Of a stretch of 64,000 nt of DNA, positions 25,545 through 38,100 are shown piece by piece. Each line of letters begins with the position of its first letter. Within the stretch, counting starts at the first letter, position 1. Origin of the DNA: Litoditis marina (taxonomy: Eukaryota > Nematoda > Chromadorea > Rhabditida > Rhabditidae); the NCBI GenBank assembly GCA_964036275.1, contig OZ038434.1, positions 21,999,879-22,063,878 of the forward strand, written 5' to 3'. The translations under genes and the position numbers were made by a program. The notes under the pieces were generated by a model that ran no database searches, had not been told where the DNA came from, and saw only the letters and a list, made by a program, of their open reading frames with translations.

Positions 25545-26588
25545 ATGCGATACATCAGTCAGTACACGCACGTGAGGGTGAAATAGAGTTGTCTGAACAT
25601 GAACGAATTACTGTAGTGAACTGATGCACTGGAACCTTCTCTAACAATACTTTTATTCAGTTTTCTGTATTTGTGGTGTTGAGAATATAAAGATGTCTTG
25701 AGGTTTCTGCGGATTTCGGATGCGATACGTCAGTCAGTACACGCACGTGAGGGTGAAATAGAGTTGTCTAAACATGAACGGATTACTGTAGTGAACTGAT
25801 GATCTGGAACCTTGTCTAACAATACTTTATTCAGTTTTCTGTATTTGTGGTAATGAGAAGATAAAGATGTCGTGAGGTTTCTGCGGATTTCGGATGCGAT
25901 ACGTCGGTCAGTACACGCACGTGAGGGTGAAATAGAGTTGTCTAAACATAAACGAATTACTGTAGTGAACTGATGATCTGGAACCTTGTCTAACAATACT
26001 TTTATTCAGTTTTCTGTATTTGTGGTCTTGAGAATATAGAGATGTCTTGAGTTTTTTGCGGATTTCGGATGCGATACATCAGTCAGTACACGCACGTGAG
26101 GGTGAAATAGAGTTGTCTGAACATGAACGAATTACTGTAGTGAACTGATGCACTGGAACCTTCTCTAACAATACTTTTATTCAGTTTTCTGTATTTGTGG
26201 TGTTGAGAATATAAAGATGTCTTGAGGTTTCTGCGGATTTCGGATGCGATACGTCAGTCAGTACACGCACGTGAGGGTGAAATAGAGTTGTCTAAACATG
26301 AACGGATTACTGTAGTGAACTGATGATCTGGAACCTTGTCTAACAATACTTTATTCAGTTTTCTGTATTTGTGGTAATGAGAAGATAAAGATGTCGTGAG
26401 GTTTCTGCGGATTTCGGATGCGATACGTCGGTCAGTACACGCACGTGAGGGTGAAATAGAGTTGTCTAAACATAAACGAATTACTGTAGTGAACTGATGA
26501 TCTGGAACCTTGTCTAACAATACTTTTATTCAGTTTTCTGTATTTGTGGTCTTGAGAATATAGAGATGTCTTGAGTTTTTTGCGGATT
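25545..26588 (-). repeat. Three-monomer satellite B higher-order repeat (524 bp), two copies
   Basis: The marker gcgatacatcag recurs with a 524-bp offset (tacatc at 25551 and 26075). The following gaacggattac variant and the 174-bp aatactttattc monomer are in the same order in both. Flanking monomers do not share these markers. Confidence 0.82.
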
Positions 26589-29500
26589 TCGGGTGCGATA
26601 CGTCGTTCAGTACACGCAAGCGAGGGTGAAATAGAGTTGTCTAAACATGAACGAATTACTGTAGTGAACTGATGATCTGGAACCTTGTCTAACAATACTT
26701 TTATTCAGTTTGCTGTATGTGTGGTGTTGAGAATATAGAGATGTCTTGAGGTTTCTGCGGATTTCGGATGCGATACGTCAGTCAGTACACGCACGCGAGG
26801 GTGAAATAGAGTTGTCTAAACATGAACGAATTACTGTAGTGAACTGATGATCTGGAACCTTGTCTAACAATACTTTTATTCAGTTTTCTGTATTTGTGGT
26901 GTTGAGAATATAGAGATGTCTTGAGGTTTCTGCGGATTTCGGATGCGATACGTCAGTCAGTACACGCACGCGAGGGTGAAATAGAGTTGTCTTAACATGA
27001 ACGAATTACTGTAGTGAACTTATGCTCTGGAACCTTGTCTAACAATACTTTTATTCAGTTTTCTGTATTTGTGGTCTTGAGAATATAGAGATGTCTTGAG
27101 TTTTTTGCGGATTTCGGGTGCGATACGTCGTTCAGTACACGCAAGCGAGGGTGAAATAGAGTTGTCTAAACATGAACGAATTACTGTAGTGAACTGATGA
27201 TCTGGAACCTTGTCTAACAATACTTTTATTCAGTTTTCTGTATGTGTGGTGTTGAGAATATAGAGATGTCTTGAGGTTTCTGCGGATTTCGGATGCGATA
27301 CGTCAGTCAGTACACGCACGCGAGGGTGAAATAGAGTTGTCTAAGCATGAACGATTTACTGTAGTGAACTGATGATCTGGAACCTTGTCTAACAATACTT
27401 TTATTCAGTTTTCTGTATTTGTGGTGATGAGAAGATAAAGATGTCGTGAGGTTTCTGCGGTGTTCGGGTGCGATACGTCGTTCAGTACACGCACGTGAGG
27501 GTGAAATAGAGTTGTCTAAACATGAACGAATTACTGTAGTGAACTTATGCTCTGGAACCTTGTCTAACAATACTTTTATTCAGTTTTCTGTATTTGTGGT
27601 GATGAGAAGATAAAGATGTCGTGAGGTTTCTGCGGTGTTCGGATGCGATACGTCGGTCAGTACACGCACGTGAGGGTGAAATAGAGTTGTCTAAACATGA
27701 ACGAATTACTGTAGTGAACTTATGCTCTGGAACCTTCTCTAACAATACTTTTAATCAGTTTTCTGTATGTGTGGTGTTGAGAATATAGAGATGTCTTGAG
27801 GTTTCTGCGGATTTCGGATGCGATACGTCGTTCAGTACACGCACGTGAGGGTGAAATAGAGTTGTCTAAACATGAACGAATTACTGTAGTGAACTTATGC
27901 TCTGGAACCTTGTCTAACAATACTTTTATTCAGTTTTCTGTATTTGTGGTGATGAGAAGATAAAGATGTCGTGAGGTTTCTGCGGTGTTCGGATGCGATA
28001 CGTCGGTCAGTACACGCACGTGAGGGTGAAATAGAGTTGTCTGAAAATGAACGAATTACTGTAGTGAACTGATGCACTGGAACCTTCTCTAACAATATTT
28101 TTATTCAGTTTTCTGTATTTGTGGTGTTGAGAATATAAAGATGTCTTGAGGTTTCTGCGGATTTCGGATGCGATACGTCAGTCAGTACACGCACGTGAGG
28201 GTGAAATAGAGTTGTCTAAACATGAACGAATTACTGTAGTGAACTGATGATCTGGAGCCTTGTCTAACAATACTTTTATTCAGTTTTCTGTATTTGTGGT
28301 AATGAGAAGATAAAGATGTCGTGAGGTTTCTGCGGATTTCGGATGCGATACGTCGGTCAGTACACGCACATGAGGGTGAAATAGAGTTGTCTAAACATGA
28401 ACAAATTACTGTAGTGAACTGATGATCTGGAACCTTGTCTAACAATACTTTTATTCAGTTTTTCTGTATTTGTGGTGATGAGAAGATAAAGATGTCGTGA
28501 GGTTTCTGCGGTGTTCGGATGCGATACGTCGGTCAGTACACGCACGTGAGGGTGAAATAGAGTTCTCTAAACATGAACGAATTACTGTAGTGAACTGATG
28601 ATCTGGAACCTTGTCTAACAATACTTTTATTCAGTCGTCTGTATTTGTGGTGATGAGAAAATAAAGATGTCGTGAGGTTTCTGCGGTGTTCGGATGCGAT
28701 AAGTCGGTCAGCACACGCACGTGAGGGTGAAATAGAGTTTTCTAAACATGAGCGAATTACTGTAGTGAACTTATGCTCTGGAACCTTCTCTAACAATACT
28801 TTTATTCAGTTTTCTGTATTTGTGGTAATGAGAAGATAAAGATGTCGTGAGGTTTCTGCGGATTTCGGATGCGATACGTCGTTCAGTACACGCACGTGAG
28901 GGTGAAATAGAGTTGTCTAAACATGAACAAATTACTGTAGTGAACTAATGATCGGGAACCTTGTCTAACAATACTTTTATTCAGTTTTCTGTATTTGTGG
29001 TGATGAGAAGATAAAGATGTCGTGAGGTTTCTGCGGTGTTCGGATGCGATACGTCGGTCAGTACACGCACGTGAGGGTGAAATAGAGTTGTCTAAACATG
29101 AACGAATTACTGTAGTGAACTTATGCTCTGGAACCTTCTCTAACAATACTTTTATTCAGTTTTCTGTATGTGTGGTGTTGAGAATATAGAGATGTCTTGA
29201 GATTTCTGCGGATTTCGGATGCGATACGTCGTTCAGTACACGCACGTGAGGGTGAAATAGAGTTGTCTAAACATGAACGAATTACTGTAGTGAACTTATG
29301 CTCTGGAACCTTGTCTAACAATACTTTTATTCAGTTTTCTGTATTTGTGGTGATGAGAAGATAAAGATGTCGTGAGGTTTCTGCGGTGTTCGGATGCGAT
29401 ACGTCGGTCAGTACACGCACGTGAGGGTGAAATAGAGTTGTCTAAACATGAACGAATTACTGTAGTGAACTGATGATCTGGAACCTTCTCTAACAATACT

Positions 29501-30108
29501 TTTATTCAGTTTTCTGTATGTGTGGTGTTGAGAATATAGAGATGTCTTGAGGTTTCTGCGAATTTCGGATGCGATACGTCGTTCAGTACACGCACGTGAG
29601 GGTGAAATAGAGTTGTCCAAACATGAACAAATTACTGTAGTGAACTGATGATCTGGAACCTTCTCTAACAATACTTTTATTCAGTTTTCTGTATTTGTGG
29701 TAATGAGAAGATAAAGATGTCGTGAGGTTTCTGCGGATTTCGGATGCGATACGTCGTTCAGTACACGCACGTGAGGGTGAAATAGAGTTGTCTAAACATG
29801 AACAAATTACTGTAGTGAACTGATGATCTGGAACCTTGTCTAACAATACTTTTATTCAGTTTTCTGTATTTGTGGTGATGAGAAGATAAAGATGTCGTGA
29901 GGTTTCTGCGGTGTTCGGATGCGATACTTCGGTCAGTACACGCACGTGAGGGTGAAATAGAGTTGTCTAAACATGAACGAATTACTGTAGTGAACTTATG
30001 CTCTGGAACCTTCTCTAACAATACTTTTATTCAGTTTTCTGTATGTGTGGTGTTGAGAATATAGAGATGTCTTGAGGTTTCTGCGGATTTCGGATGCGAT
30101 ACGTCGTT

Positions 30109-30186
30109 CAGTACACGCACGTGAGGGTGAAATATAATTCGTTAATGCTTGGACAACTCTATTTCACTCTCACGTGCGTGTACTGA
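30109..30186. other. Fold-back inversion junction in satellite B (reverse to forward)
   Basis: Reverse-orientation sequence ends in CACGTGAGGGTGAAATA (30134) and forward-orientation sequence starts TAATTCGTTAATG. The left side pairs with TATTTCACTCTCACGTG beginning at 30160. The spacer is 30135-30159, 25 nt. The bases TA are shared at the join. The same junction recurs at 32383/32384. Confidence 0.92.
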
Positions 30187-31546
30187 TCGACGTATCGCAT
30201 CCGAAATCCGCAGAAACCTCAAGACATCTCTATATTCTCAACACCACAAAGACAGAAAACTGAATAAAAGTATTGTTAGACAAGGTTCCAGATTATCAGT
30301 TCACTACAGTAATTCGTTAATGTTTGGACAACTCTATTTCACTCTCACGTGCGTGTACTGATCGACGTATCGCATCCGAAATCCGCAGAAACCTCAAGAC
30401 ATCTTTATATTCTCAACACCACGAATACAGAAAACTGAATAAAATTATTGTTAGAGAAGTTTCCAAAGCATCAGTTCACTACACTAATTCGTTAATGTTT
30501 GGACAACTCTATTTCACTCTCACGTGCGTGTACTGATCGACGTATCGCATCCGAAATCCGCAGAAACCTCAAGACACCTCTATATTCTCAACACCACGAA
30601 TACAGAAAACTGAATAAAATTATTGTTAGAGAAGTTTCCAAAGCATCAGTTCACTACAGTAATTCGTTCATGTTTGGACAACTCTTTTTCACCCTCACGT
30701 GCGTCTACTGAACGACGTATCGCATCCGAAATCCGCAGAAACCTCAAGACACCTCTATATTCTCAACACCACACATACAGAAAACTGAATAAAAGTATTG
30801 TTAGAGAAGGTTCCAGAGCATCAGTTCACTACAGTAATTCGTTCATGTTTAGACAACTCTATTTCACCATCACATGCGTGTACTGACCGACGTATCGCAT
30901 CCGAAATCCGCAGAAACCTCAAGACATCTTTATATTCTCAACACCACGAACACAGAAAACTGAATAAAATTATTGTTAGAGAAGTTTCCAAAGCATCAGT
31001 TCACTACAGTAATTTTTTCATGTTTAGGCAACTCTGTTTTACTCTCACGTGCGTGTACTGACCAACGTATCGCATCCGAAATCCGCAGAAAACTCAAGAC
31101 ATCTTTATATTCTCAACACCACAAATACAGAAAACTGAATAAAAGTATTGTTAGAGAAGGCTCCAGAGCATCAGTTCACTACAGTAATTCGTTCATGTTT
31201 AGACAACTCTATTTCACCCACACGTGCGTGTACTGATCGACGTATCGCATCCAAAATCCGCAGAAACCTCAAGACATCTCTATATTCTCAACTCCACAAA
31301 GACCGAAAACTGAATAAAAGTATTGTTAGAGAAGGTTCCAGAGCATCAGTTAACTACAGTAATTCGTTCATGTTTAGACAACTCTATTTCACCCTCACGT
31401 GCGTGTACTGACTGACGTTTCGCATCCGAAATGCGCAGAAACCCTAAGACATCTTTATATTCTCAACACACGAATACAGAAAACTGAATAAACGTATTGT
31501 TAGAGAAGGTTCCAGAGCATCAGTTCACTACAGTAATTTGTTCATG
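30135..31546 (+). repeat. Satellite B, forward-orientation block 1
   Basis: About eight monomers of 175 bp are reverse-complemented relative to the surrounding array. Local variants include cgttaatg, gaagtttccaaagc and acatgcgtg. The right end (about 31380-31500), with cgtttcgcatcc, gaaatgcgcag and acacacgaatac, is the reverse complement of reverse-orientation sequence at 35046-35140, so the inverted segment has a recognisable local relative. Confidence 0.93.
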
Positions 31547-31590
31547 ATGTTCTGGAACCTTCTCTAACAATACTTTTATTCAGTTTTCTG
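31480..31590. other. Fold-back inversion junction in satellite B (forward to reverse)
   Basis: Forward sequence runs through AGAGAAGGTTCCAGAGCAT (ends 31520) to TTCATG (31546). Reverse sequence then begins ATGTTCTGGAACCTTCTCT at 31547. The arms pair with one mismatch near the turn (GC against GT) and keep pairing for tens of bases. The spacer is 31521-31546, 26 nt. Identical junctions are at 34145/34146 and 58782/58783. Confidence 0.92.
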
Positions 31591-32383
31591 TATGTGTGGT
31601 GTTGAGAATATAGAGATGTCTTGAGGTTTCTGCGGATTTCGGATGCGATACGTCGGTCAGTACACGCACGCGAGGGTGAAATAGAGTTTTCTAAACATGA
31701 ACGAATTACTGTAGTGAACTGATGCTCTGGAACCTTCTCTAACAATACTTTTATTCAGTTTTCTGTATTTGTGGTGTTGAGAATATAGAGATGTCTTGAG
31801 GTTTCTGCGGAGTTCGGATGCGATACGTCGGTCAGTACACGCACGCGAGGGTGAAATAGAGTTTTCTAAACATGAACGAATTACTGTAGTGAACTGATGC
31901 TCTGGAACCTTCTCTAACAATACTTTTATTCAGTTTTCTGTATTTGTGGTGTTGAGAATATAGAGATGTCTTGAGGTTTCTGCGGAGTTCGGATGCGATA
32001 CGTCGGTCAGTACACGCACGTGAGGGTGAAATAGAGTTGTCTAAACATGAACAAATTACTGTAGTGAACTGATGATCTGGAACCTTGTCTAACAATACTT
32101 TTATTCAGTTTTCTGTATTTGTGGTGATGAGAAGATAAAGATGTCGTGAGGTTTCTGCGGTGTTCGGATGCGATACTTCGGTCAGTACACGCACGTGAGG
32201 GTGAAATAGAGTTGTCTAAACATGAACGAATTACTGTAGTGAACTTATGCTCTGGAACCTTCTCTAACAATACTTTTATTCAGTTTTCTGTATGTGTGGT
32301 GTTGAGAATATAGAGATGTCTTGAGGTTTCTGCGGATTTCGGATGCGATACGTCGTTCAGTACACGCACGTGAGGGTGAAATA
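31547..32383 (-). repeat. Satellite B, short reverse-orientation block
   Basis: Nearly five monomers between two inversion junctions. The left part repeats at 34146 onward. The right part repeats 29760-30134. So it lies across the boundary of the duplicated 2.2-2.6-kb block. Confidence 0.92.
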
Positions 32384-34145
32384 TAATTCGTTAATGCTTG
32401 GACAACTCTATTTCACTCTCACGTGCGTGTACTGATCGACGTATCGCATCCGAAATCCGCAGAAACCTCAAGACATCTCTATATTCTCAACACCACAAAG
32501 ACAGAAAACTGAATAAAAGTATTGTTAGACAAGGTTCCAGATTATCAGTTCACTACAGTAATTCGTTAATGTTTGGACAACTCTATTTCACTCTCACGTG
32601 CGTGTACTGATCGACGTATCGCATCCGAAATCCGCAGAAACCTCAAGACATCTTTATATTCTCAACACCACGAATACAGAAAACTGAATAAAATTATTGT
32701 TAGAGAAGTTTCCAAAGCATCAGTTCACTACACTAATTCGTTAATGTTTGGACAACTCTATTTCACTCTCACGTGCGTGTACTGATCGACGTATCGCATC
32801 CGAAATCCGCAGAAACCTCAAGACACCTCTATATTCTCAACACCACGAATACAGAAAACTGAATAAAATTATTGTTAGAGAAGTTTCCAAAGCATCAGTT
32901 CACTACAGTAATTCGTTCATGTTTGGACAACTCTTTTTCACCCTCACGTGCGTCTACTGAACGACGTATCGCATCCGAAATCCGCAGAAACCTCAAGACA
33001 CCTCTATATTCTCAACACCACACATACAGAAAACTGAATAAAAGTATTGTTAGAGAAGGTTCCAGAGCATCAGTTCACTACAGTAATTCGTTCATGTTTA
33101 GACAACTCTACTTCACCATCACATGCGTGTACTGACCGACGTATCGCATCCAAAATCCGCAGAAACCTCAAGACATCTTTATATTCTCAACACCACGAAT
33201 ACAGAAAACTGAATAAAATTATTGTTAGAGAGGTTTCCAAAGCATCAGTTCACTACAGTAATTCGTTCATGTTTGGACAACTCTTTTTCACCCTCACGTG
33301 CGTCTACTGATCGACGTATCGCATCCGAAATCCGCAGAAACCTCAAGACACCTCTATATTCTCAACACCACACATACAGAAAACTGAATAAAAGTATTGT
33401 TAGAGAAGGTTCCAGAGCATCAGTTCACTACAGTAATTCGTTCATGTTTAGACAACTCTATTTCACCATCACATGCGTGTACTGACCGACGTATCGCATC
33501 CGAAATCCGCAGAAACCTCAAGACATCTTTATATTCTCAACACCACGAACACAGAAAACTGAATAAAATTATTGTTAGAGAAGTTTCCAAAGCATCAGTT
33601 CACTACAGTAATTTTTTCATGTTTAGGCAACTCTGTTTTACTCTCACGTGCGTGTACTGACCAACGTATCGCATCCGAAATCCGCAGAAAACTCAAGACA
33701 TCTTTATATTCTCAACACCACAAATACAGAAAACTGAATAAAAGTATTGTTAGAGAAGGCTCCAGAGCATCAGTTCACTACAGTAATTCGTTCATGTTTA
33801 GACAACTCTATTTCACCCACACGTGCGTGTACTGATCGACGTATCGCATCCAAAATCCGCAGAAACCTCAAGACATCTCTATATTCTCAACTCCACAAAG
33901 ACCGAAAACTGAATAAAAGTATTGTTAGAGAAGGTTCCAGAGCATCAGTTAACTACAGTAATTCGTTCATGTTTAGACAACTCTATTTCACCCTCACGTG
34001 CGTGTACTGACTGACGTTTCGCATCCGAAATGCGCAGAAACCCTAAGACATCTTTATATTCTCAACACACGAATACAGAAAACTGAATAAACGTATTGTT
34101 AGAGAAGGTTCCAGAGCATCAGTTCACTACAGTAATTTGTTCATG
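32384..34145 (+). repeat. Satellite B, forward-orientation block 2
   Basis: About ten monomers, copied from the same source as 30135-31546 (offset 2249 bp at the left, 2599 bp at the right). Two additional monomers near 33050-33400 combine variants of neighbouring units, for example gagaggtttcc and tctactgatcg, as expected from unequal exchange inside the block. Confidence 0.93.
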
Positions 34146-35149
34146 ATGTTCTGGAACCTTCTCTAACAATACTTTTATTCAGTTTTCTGTATGTGTGGTG
34201 TTGAGAATATAGAGATGTCTTGAGGTTTCTGCGGATTTCGGATGCGATACGTCGGTCAGTACACGCACGCGAGGGTGAAATAGAGTTTTCTAAACATGAA
34301 CGAATTACTGTAGTGAACTGATGCTCTGGAACCTTCTCTAACAATACTTTTATTCAGTTTTCTGTATTTGTGGTGTTGAGAATATAGAGATGTCTTGAGG
34401 TTTCTGCGGATTTCGGATGCGATACGTCGGTCAGTACACGCACGCGAGGGTGAAATAGAGTTTTCTAAACATGAACGAATTACTGTAGTGAACTGATGCT
34501 CTGGAACCTTCTCTAACAATACTTTTATTCAGTTTTCTGTATTTGTGGTGTTGAGAATATAGAGATGTCTTGAGGTTTCTGCGGAGTTCGGATGCGATAC
34601 GTCGGTCAGTACACGCACGCGAGGGTGAAATAGAGTTTTCTAAACATGAACGAATTACTGTAGTGAACTGATGCTCTGGAACCTTCTCTAACAATACTTT
34701 TATTCAGTTTTCTGTATTTGAGGTGTTGAGAATATAGAGATGTCTTGAGGTTTCTGCGAAGTTCGGATGCGATTCGTCGGTCAGTACACGCACGTGAGGG
34801 TGAAATAGAGTTGTCTAAACATGAACGAATTACTGTAGTGAACTGATGATCTGGAACCTTCTCTAACAATACTTTTATTCAGTTTGCTGTATTTGTGGTG
34901 TTGAGAATATAAAGATGTCTTGAGGTTTCTGCGGATTTCGGATGCGATTCGTCGGTCAGTACACGCACGCGAGGGTGAAATAGAGTTTTCTAAACATGAA
35001 CGAATTACTGTAGTGAACTGATGCTCTGGAACCTTCTCTAACAATACGTTTATTCAGTTTTCTGTATTCGTGTGTTGAGAATATAAAGATGTCTTGAGGT
35101 TTCTGCGCATTTCGGATGCGAAACGTCAGTCAGTACACGCACGTGAGAG

Positions 35150-38100
35150 TGAAATAGAGTTGTCTAAACATGAACGAATTACTGTAGTTAACTGATGCTC
35201 TGGAACCTTCTCTAACAATACTTTTATTCAGTTTTCGGTCTTTGTGGAGTTGAAAATATAGAGATGTCCTGAGGTTTCTGCGGATTTTGGATGCGATACG
35301 TCGGTCAGTACACGCACGTGTGGGTGAAATAGAGTTGTCTAAACATGAACGAATTACTGTAGTGAACTGATGCTCTGGAACCTTCTCTAACAATACTTTT
35401 ATTCAGTTTGCTGTATTTGTGGTGTTGAGAATATAAAGATGTCTTGAGGTTTCTGCGGATTTCGGATGCGATTCGTCGGTCAGTACACGCACGCGAGGGT
35501 GAAATAGAGTTTTCTAAACATGAACGAATTACTGTAGTGAACTGATGCTCTGGAACCTTCTCTAACAATACTTTTATTCAGTTTTCTGTATTTGTGGTGT
35601 TGAGAATATAGAGATGTCTTGAGGTTTCTGCGGATTTCGGATGCGATACGTCGGTCAGTACACGCACGCGAGGGTGAAATAGAGTTTTCTAAACATGAAC
35701 GAATTACTGTAGTGAACTGATGCTCTGGAACCTTCTCTAACAATACTTTTATTCAGTTTTCTGTATTTGTGGTGTTGAGAATATAGAGATGTCTTGAGGT
35801 TTCTGCGGAGTTCGGATGCGATACGTCGGTCAGTACACGCACGCGAGGGTGAAATAGAGTTGTCTTAACATGAACAAATTACTGTAGTGAACTGATGCTC
35901 TGGAACCTTCTCTAACAATACTTTTATTCAGTTTTCTGTATTTGAGGTGTTGAGAATATAGAGATGTCTTGAGGTTTCTGCGAAGTTCGGATGCGATTCG
36001 TCGGTCAGTACACGCACGTGAGGGTGAAATAGAGTTGTCTAAACATGAACGAATTACTGTAGTGAACTGATGATCTGGAACCTTGTCTACCAATACTTTT
36101 ATTCAGTTTTCTGTATTTGTGGTAATGAGAAGATAACGATGTCGTGAGGTTTCTGCGGATTTCGGATGCGATACGTCGGTCAGTACACGCACGTGAGGGT
36201 GAAATAGAGTTGTCTAAACATGAACGAATTACTGTAGTGAACTGATGCTCTGGAACCTTCTCTAACAATACTTTTATTCAGTTTTCTGTATTTGTGGTGT
36301 TGAGAATATAGAGATGTCTTGAGGTTTCTGCGGATTTCGGATGCGATACGTCGGTCAGTACACGCACGCGAGGGTGAAATAGAGTTTTCTAAACATGAAC
36401 GAATTACTGTAGTGAACTGATGCTCTGGAACCTTCTCTAACAATACTTTTATTCAGTTTTCTGTATTTGTGGTGTTGAGAATATAGAGATGTCTTGAGGT
36501 TTCTGCGGAGTTCGGATGCGATACGTCGGTCAGTACACGCACGCGAGGGTGAAATAGAGTTGTCTTAACATGAACAAATTACTGTAGTGAACTGATGCTC
36601 TGGAACCTTCTCTAACAATACTTTTATTCAGTTTTCTGTATTTGAGGTGTTGAGAATATAGAGATGTCTTGAGGTTTCTGCGAAGTTCGGATGCGATTCG
36701 TCGGTCAGTACACGCACGTGAGGGTGAAATAGAGTTGTCTAAACATGAACGAATTACTGTAGTGAACTGATGATCTGGAACCTTGTCTACCAATACTTTT
36801 ATTCAGTTTTCTGTATTTGTGGTAATGAGAAGATAACGATGTCGTGAGGTTTCTGCGGATTTCGGATGCGATACGTCGGTCAGTACACGCACGTGAGGGT
36901 GAAATAGAGTTGTCTAAACATGAACGAATTACTGCAGTGAACTGATGATCTGGAACCTTATCTAACAATACTTTCATTCAGTTTTCTGTATTTGTGGTGA
37001 TGAGAAAATAAAGATGTCGTGAGGTTTCTGCGGTGTTCGGATGCGATAAGTCGGTCAGTACACGCACGTGAGGGTGAAATAGAGTTGTCTAAACATAAAC
37101 GAATAACTGTAGTGAACTGATGCTCTGGAACCTTCTCTAACAATACTTTTATTCAGTTTGCTGTATTTGTGGTGTCGAGAATATAAAGATGTCTTGAGGT
37201 TTCTGCGGATTTCGGATGCGATACGTCGGTCAGTACACGCACGCGAGGGTGAAATAGAGTTGTCTAGACATGAACGAATCACTGTAGTGAACTGATGCTC
37301 TGGAACCTTCTCTAACAATACTTTTATTCAGTTTTCTGTAATTGTGGTGTTGAGAATATAGAGTTGTCTTGAGGTTTCTGCGGATTTCGGATGCGATACG
37401 TCGGTCAGTACACGCACGTGAGGGTGAAATAGAGTTGTCTAAACATGAACGAATTACTGTAGTGAACTGAGGATCTGGAACCTTGTCTAACAATACTTTT
37501 ATTCAGTTTTCTGTATTTGTGGTAATGAGAAGATAAAGATGTCGTGAGGTTTCTGCGGATTTCGGATGCGATACGTCGGTCAGTACACGCACGTGAGGGT
37601 GAAATAGAGTTGTCTAAACATGAACGAATTACTGTAGTAAACTGATGATCTGGAACCTTGTCTAACAACACTTTTATTCAGTTTTCTGTATTTGTGGTGA
37701 TGAGAAGATAAAGATGTCGTGAGGTTTCTACGGTGTTCGGATGCGATACGTCGGTCAGTACACGCACGTGAGGGTGACATGGAGTTTTCTAAACATGAAC
37801 GATTTACTGTAGTGAACTTATGCTCTGGAACCTTCTCTAACAATACTTTTATTCAGTTTTCTGTATGTGTGGTGTTGAGAATATAGAGATGTCTCGAGGT
37901 TTCTGCGGATTTCGGATGCGATACGTCGGTCAGTACACGCACGTGAGGGTGAAATAGAGTTGTCTAAACATGAACGAATTACTGTAGTGAACTGATGATC
38001 TGGAACCTTGTCTAACAATACTTTTATTCAGTTTTCTGTATTTGTGGTAATGAGAAGATAAAGATGTCGTGAGGTTTCTGCGGATTTCGGATGCGATACG

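Larger units (their letters stand above)
14365..30134 (-). repeat. Satellite B array, 175-bp monomer, reverse orientation
   Basis: Monomer landmarks recur every 175 bp, for example CAGTACACGCACG with GTACA at 14391 and 14566, giving about 90 copies. Conserved stretches are TGGAACCTT, CTAACAATACTTTTATTCAG, TTTCTGTATTTGTGG, GGATGCGATACGTC and AACATGAACGAATTACTG. Single-base and short indels give 169-, 173- and 174-bp variants; for example, six bases are missing near 16977. Two linked variant blocks exist: TTGAGAATATAGAGATGTCTTG and ATGAGAAGATAAAGATGTCGTG. Open frames of up to 87 codons recur with the repeat but are not genes (see rejected items). Family not recognised. Confidence 0.97.
29760..34404. 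repeat. Large duplicated block that includes two orientation switches
   Basis: 29760 to about 31805 is repeated as 32009 to about 34404. The offset is 2249 bp on the left (for example 30135 with 32384) and 2599 bp on the right (31547 with 34146). The 350-bp change is exactly two extra monomers in the second copy, around 33050-33400. Both copies contain a reverse-to-forward switch and a forward-to-reverse switch, so the inversion was made once and then copied. Confidence 0.87.

Noticed and set aside
30135..34145. Forward blocks in satellite B as separate satellite families
   Set aside because: They align with reverse-orientation monomers once reverse-complemented, and have the same 175-bp period and landmarks. 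They are inverted copies, not a new family.
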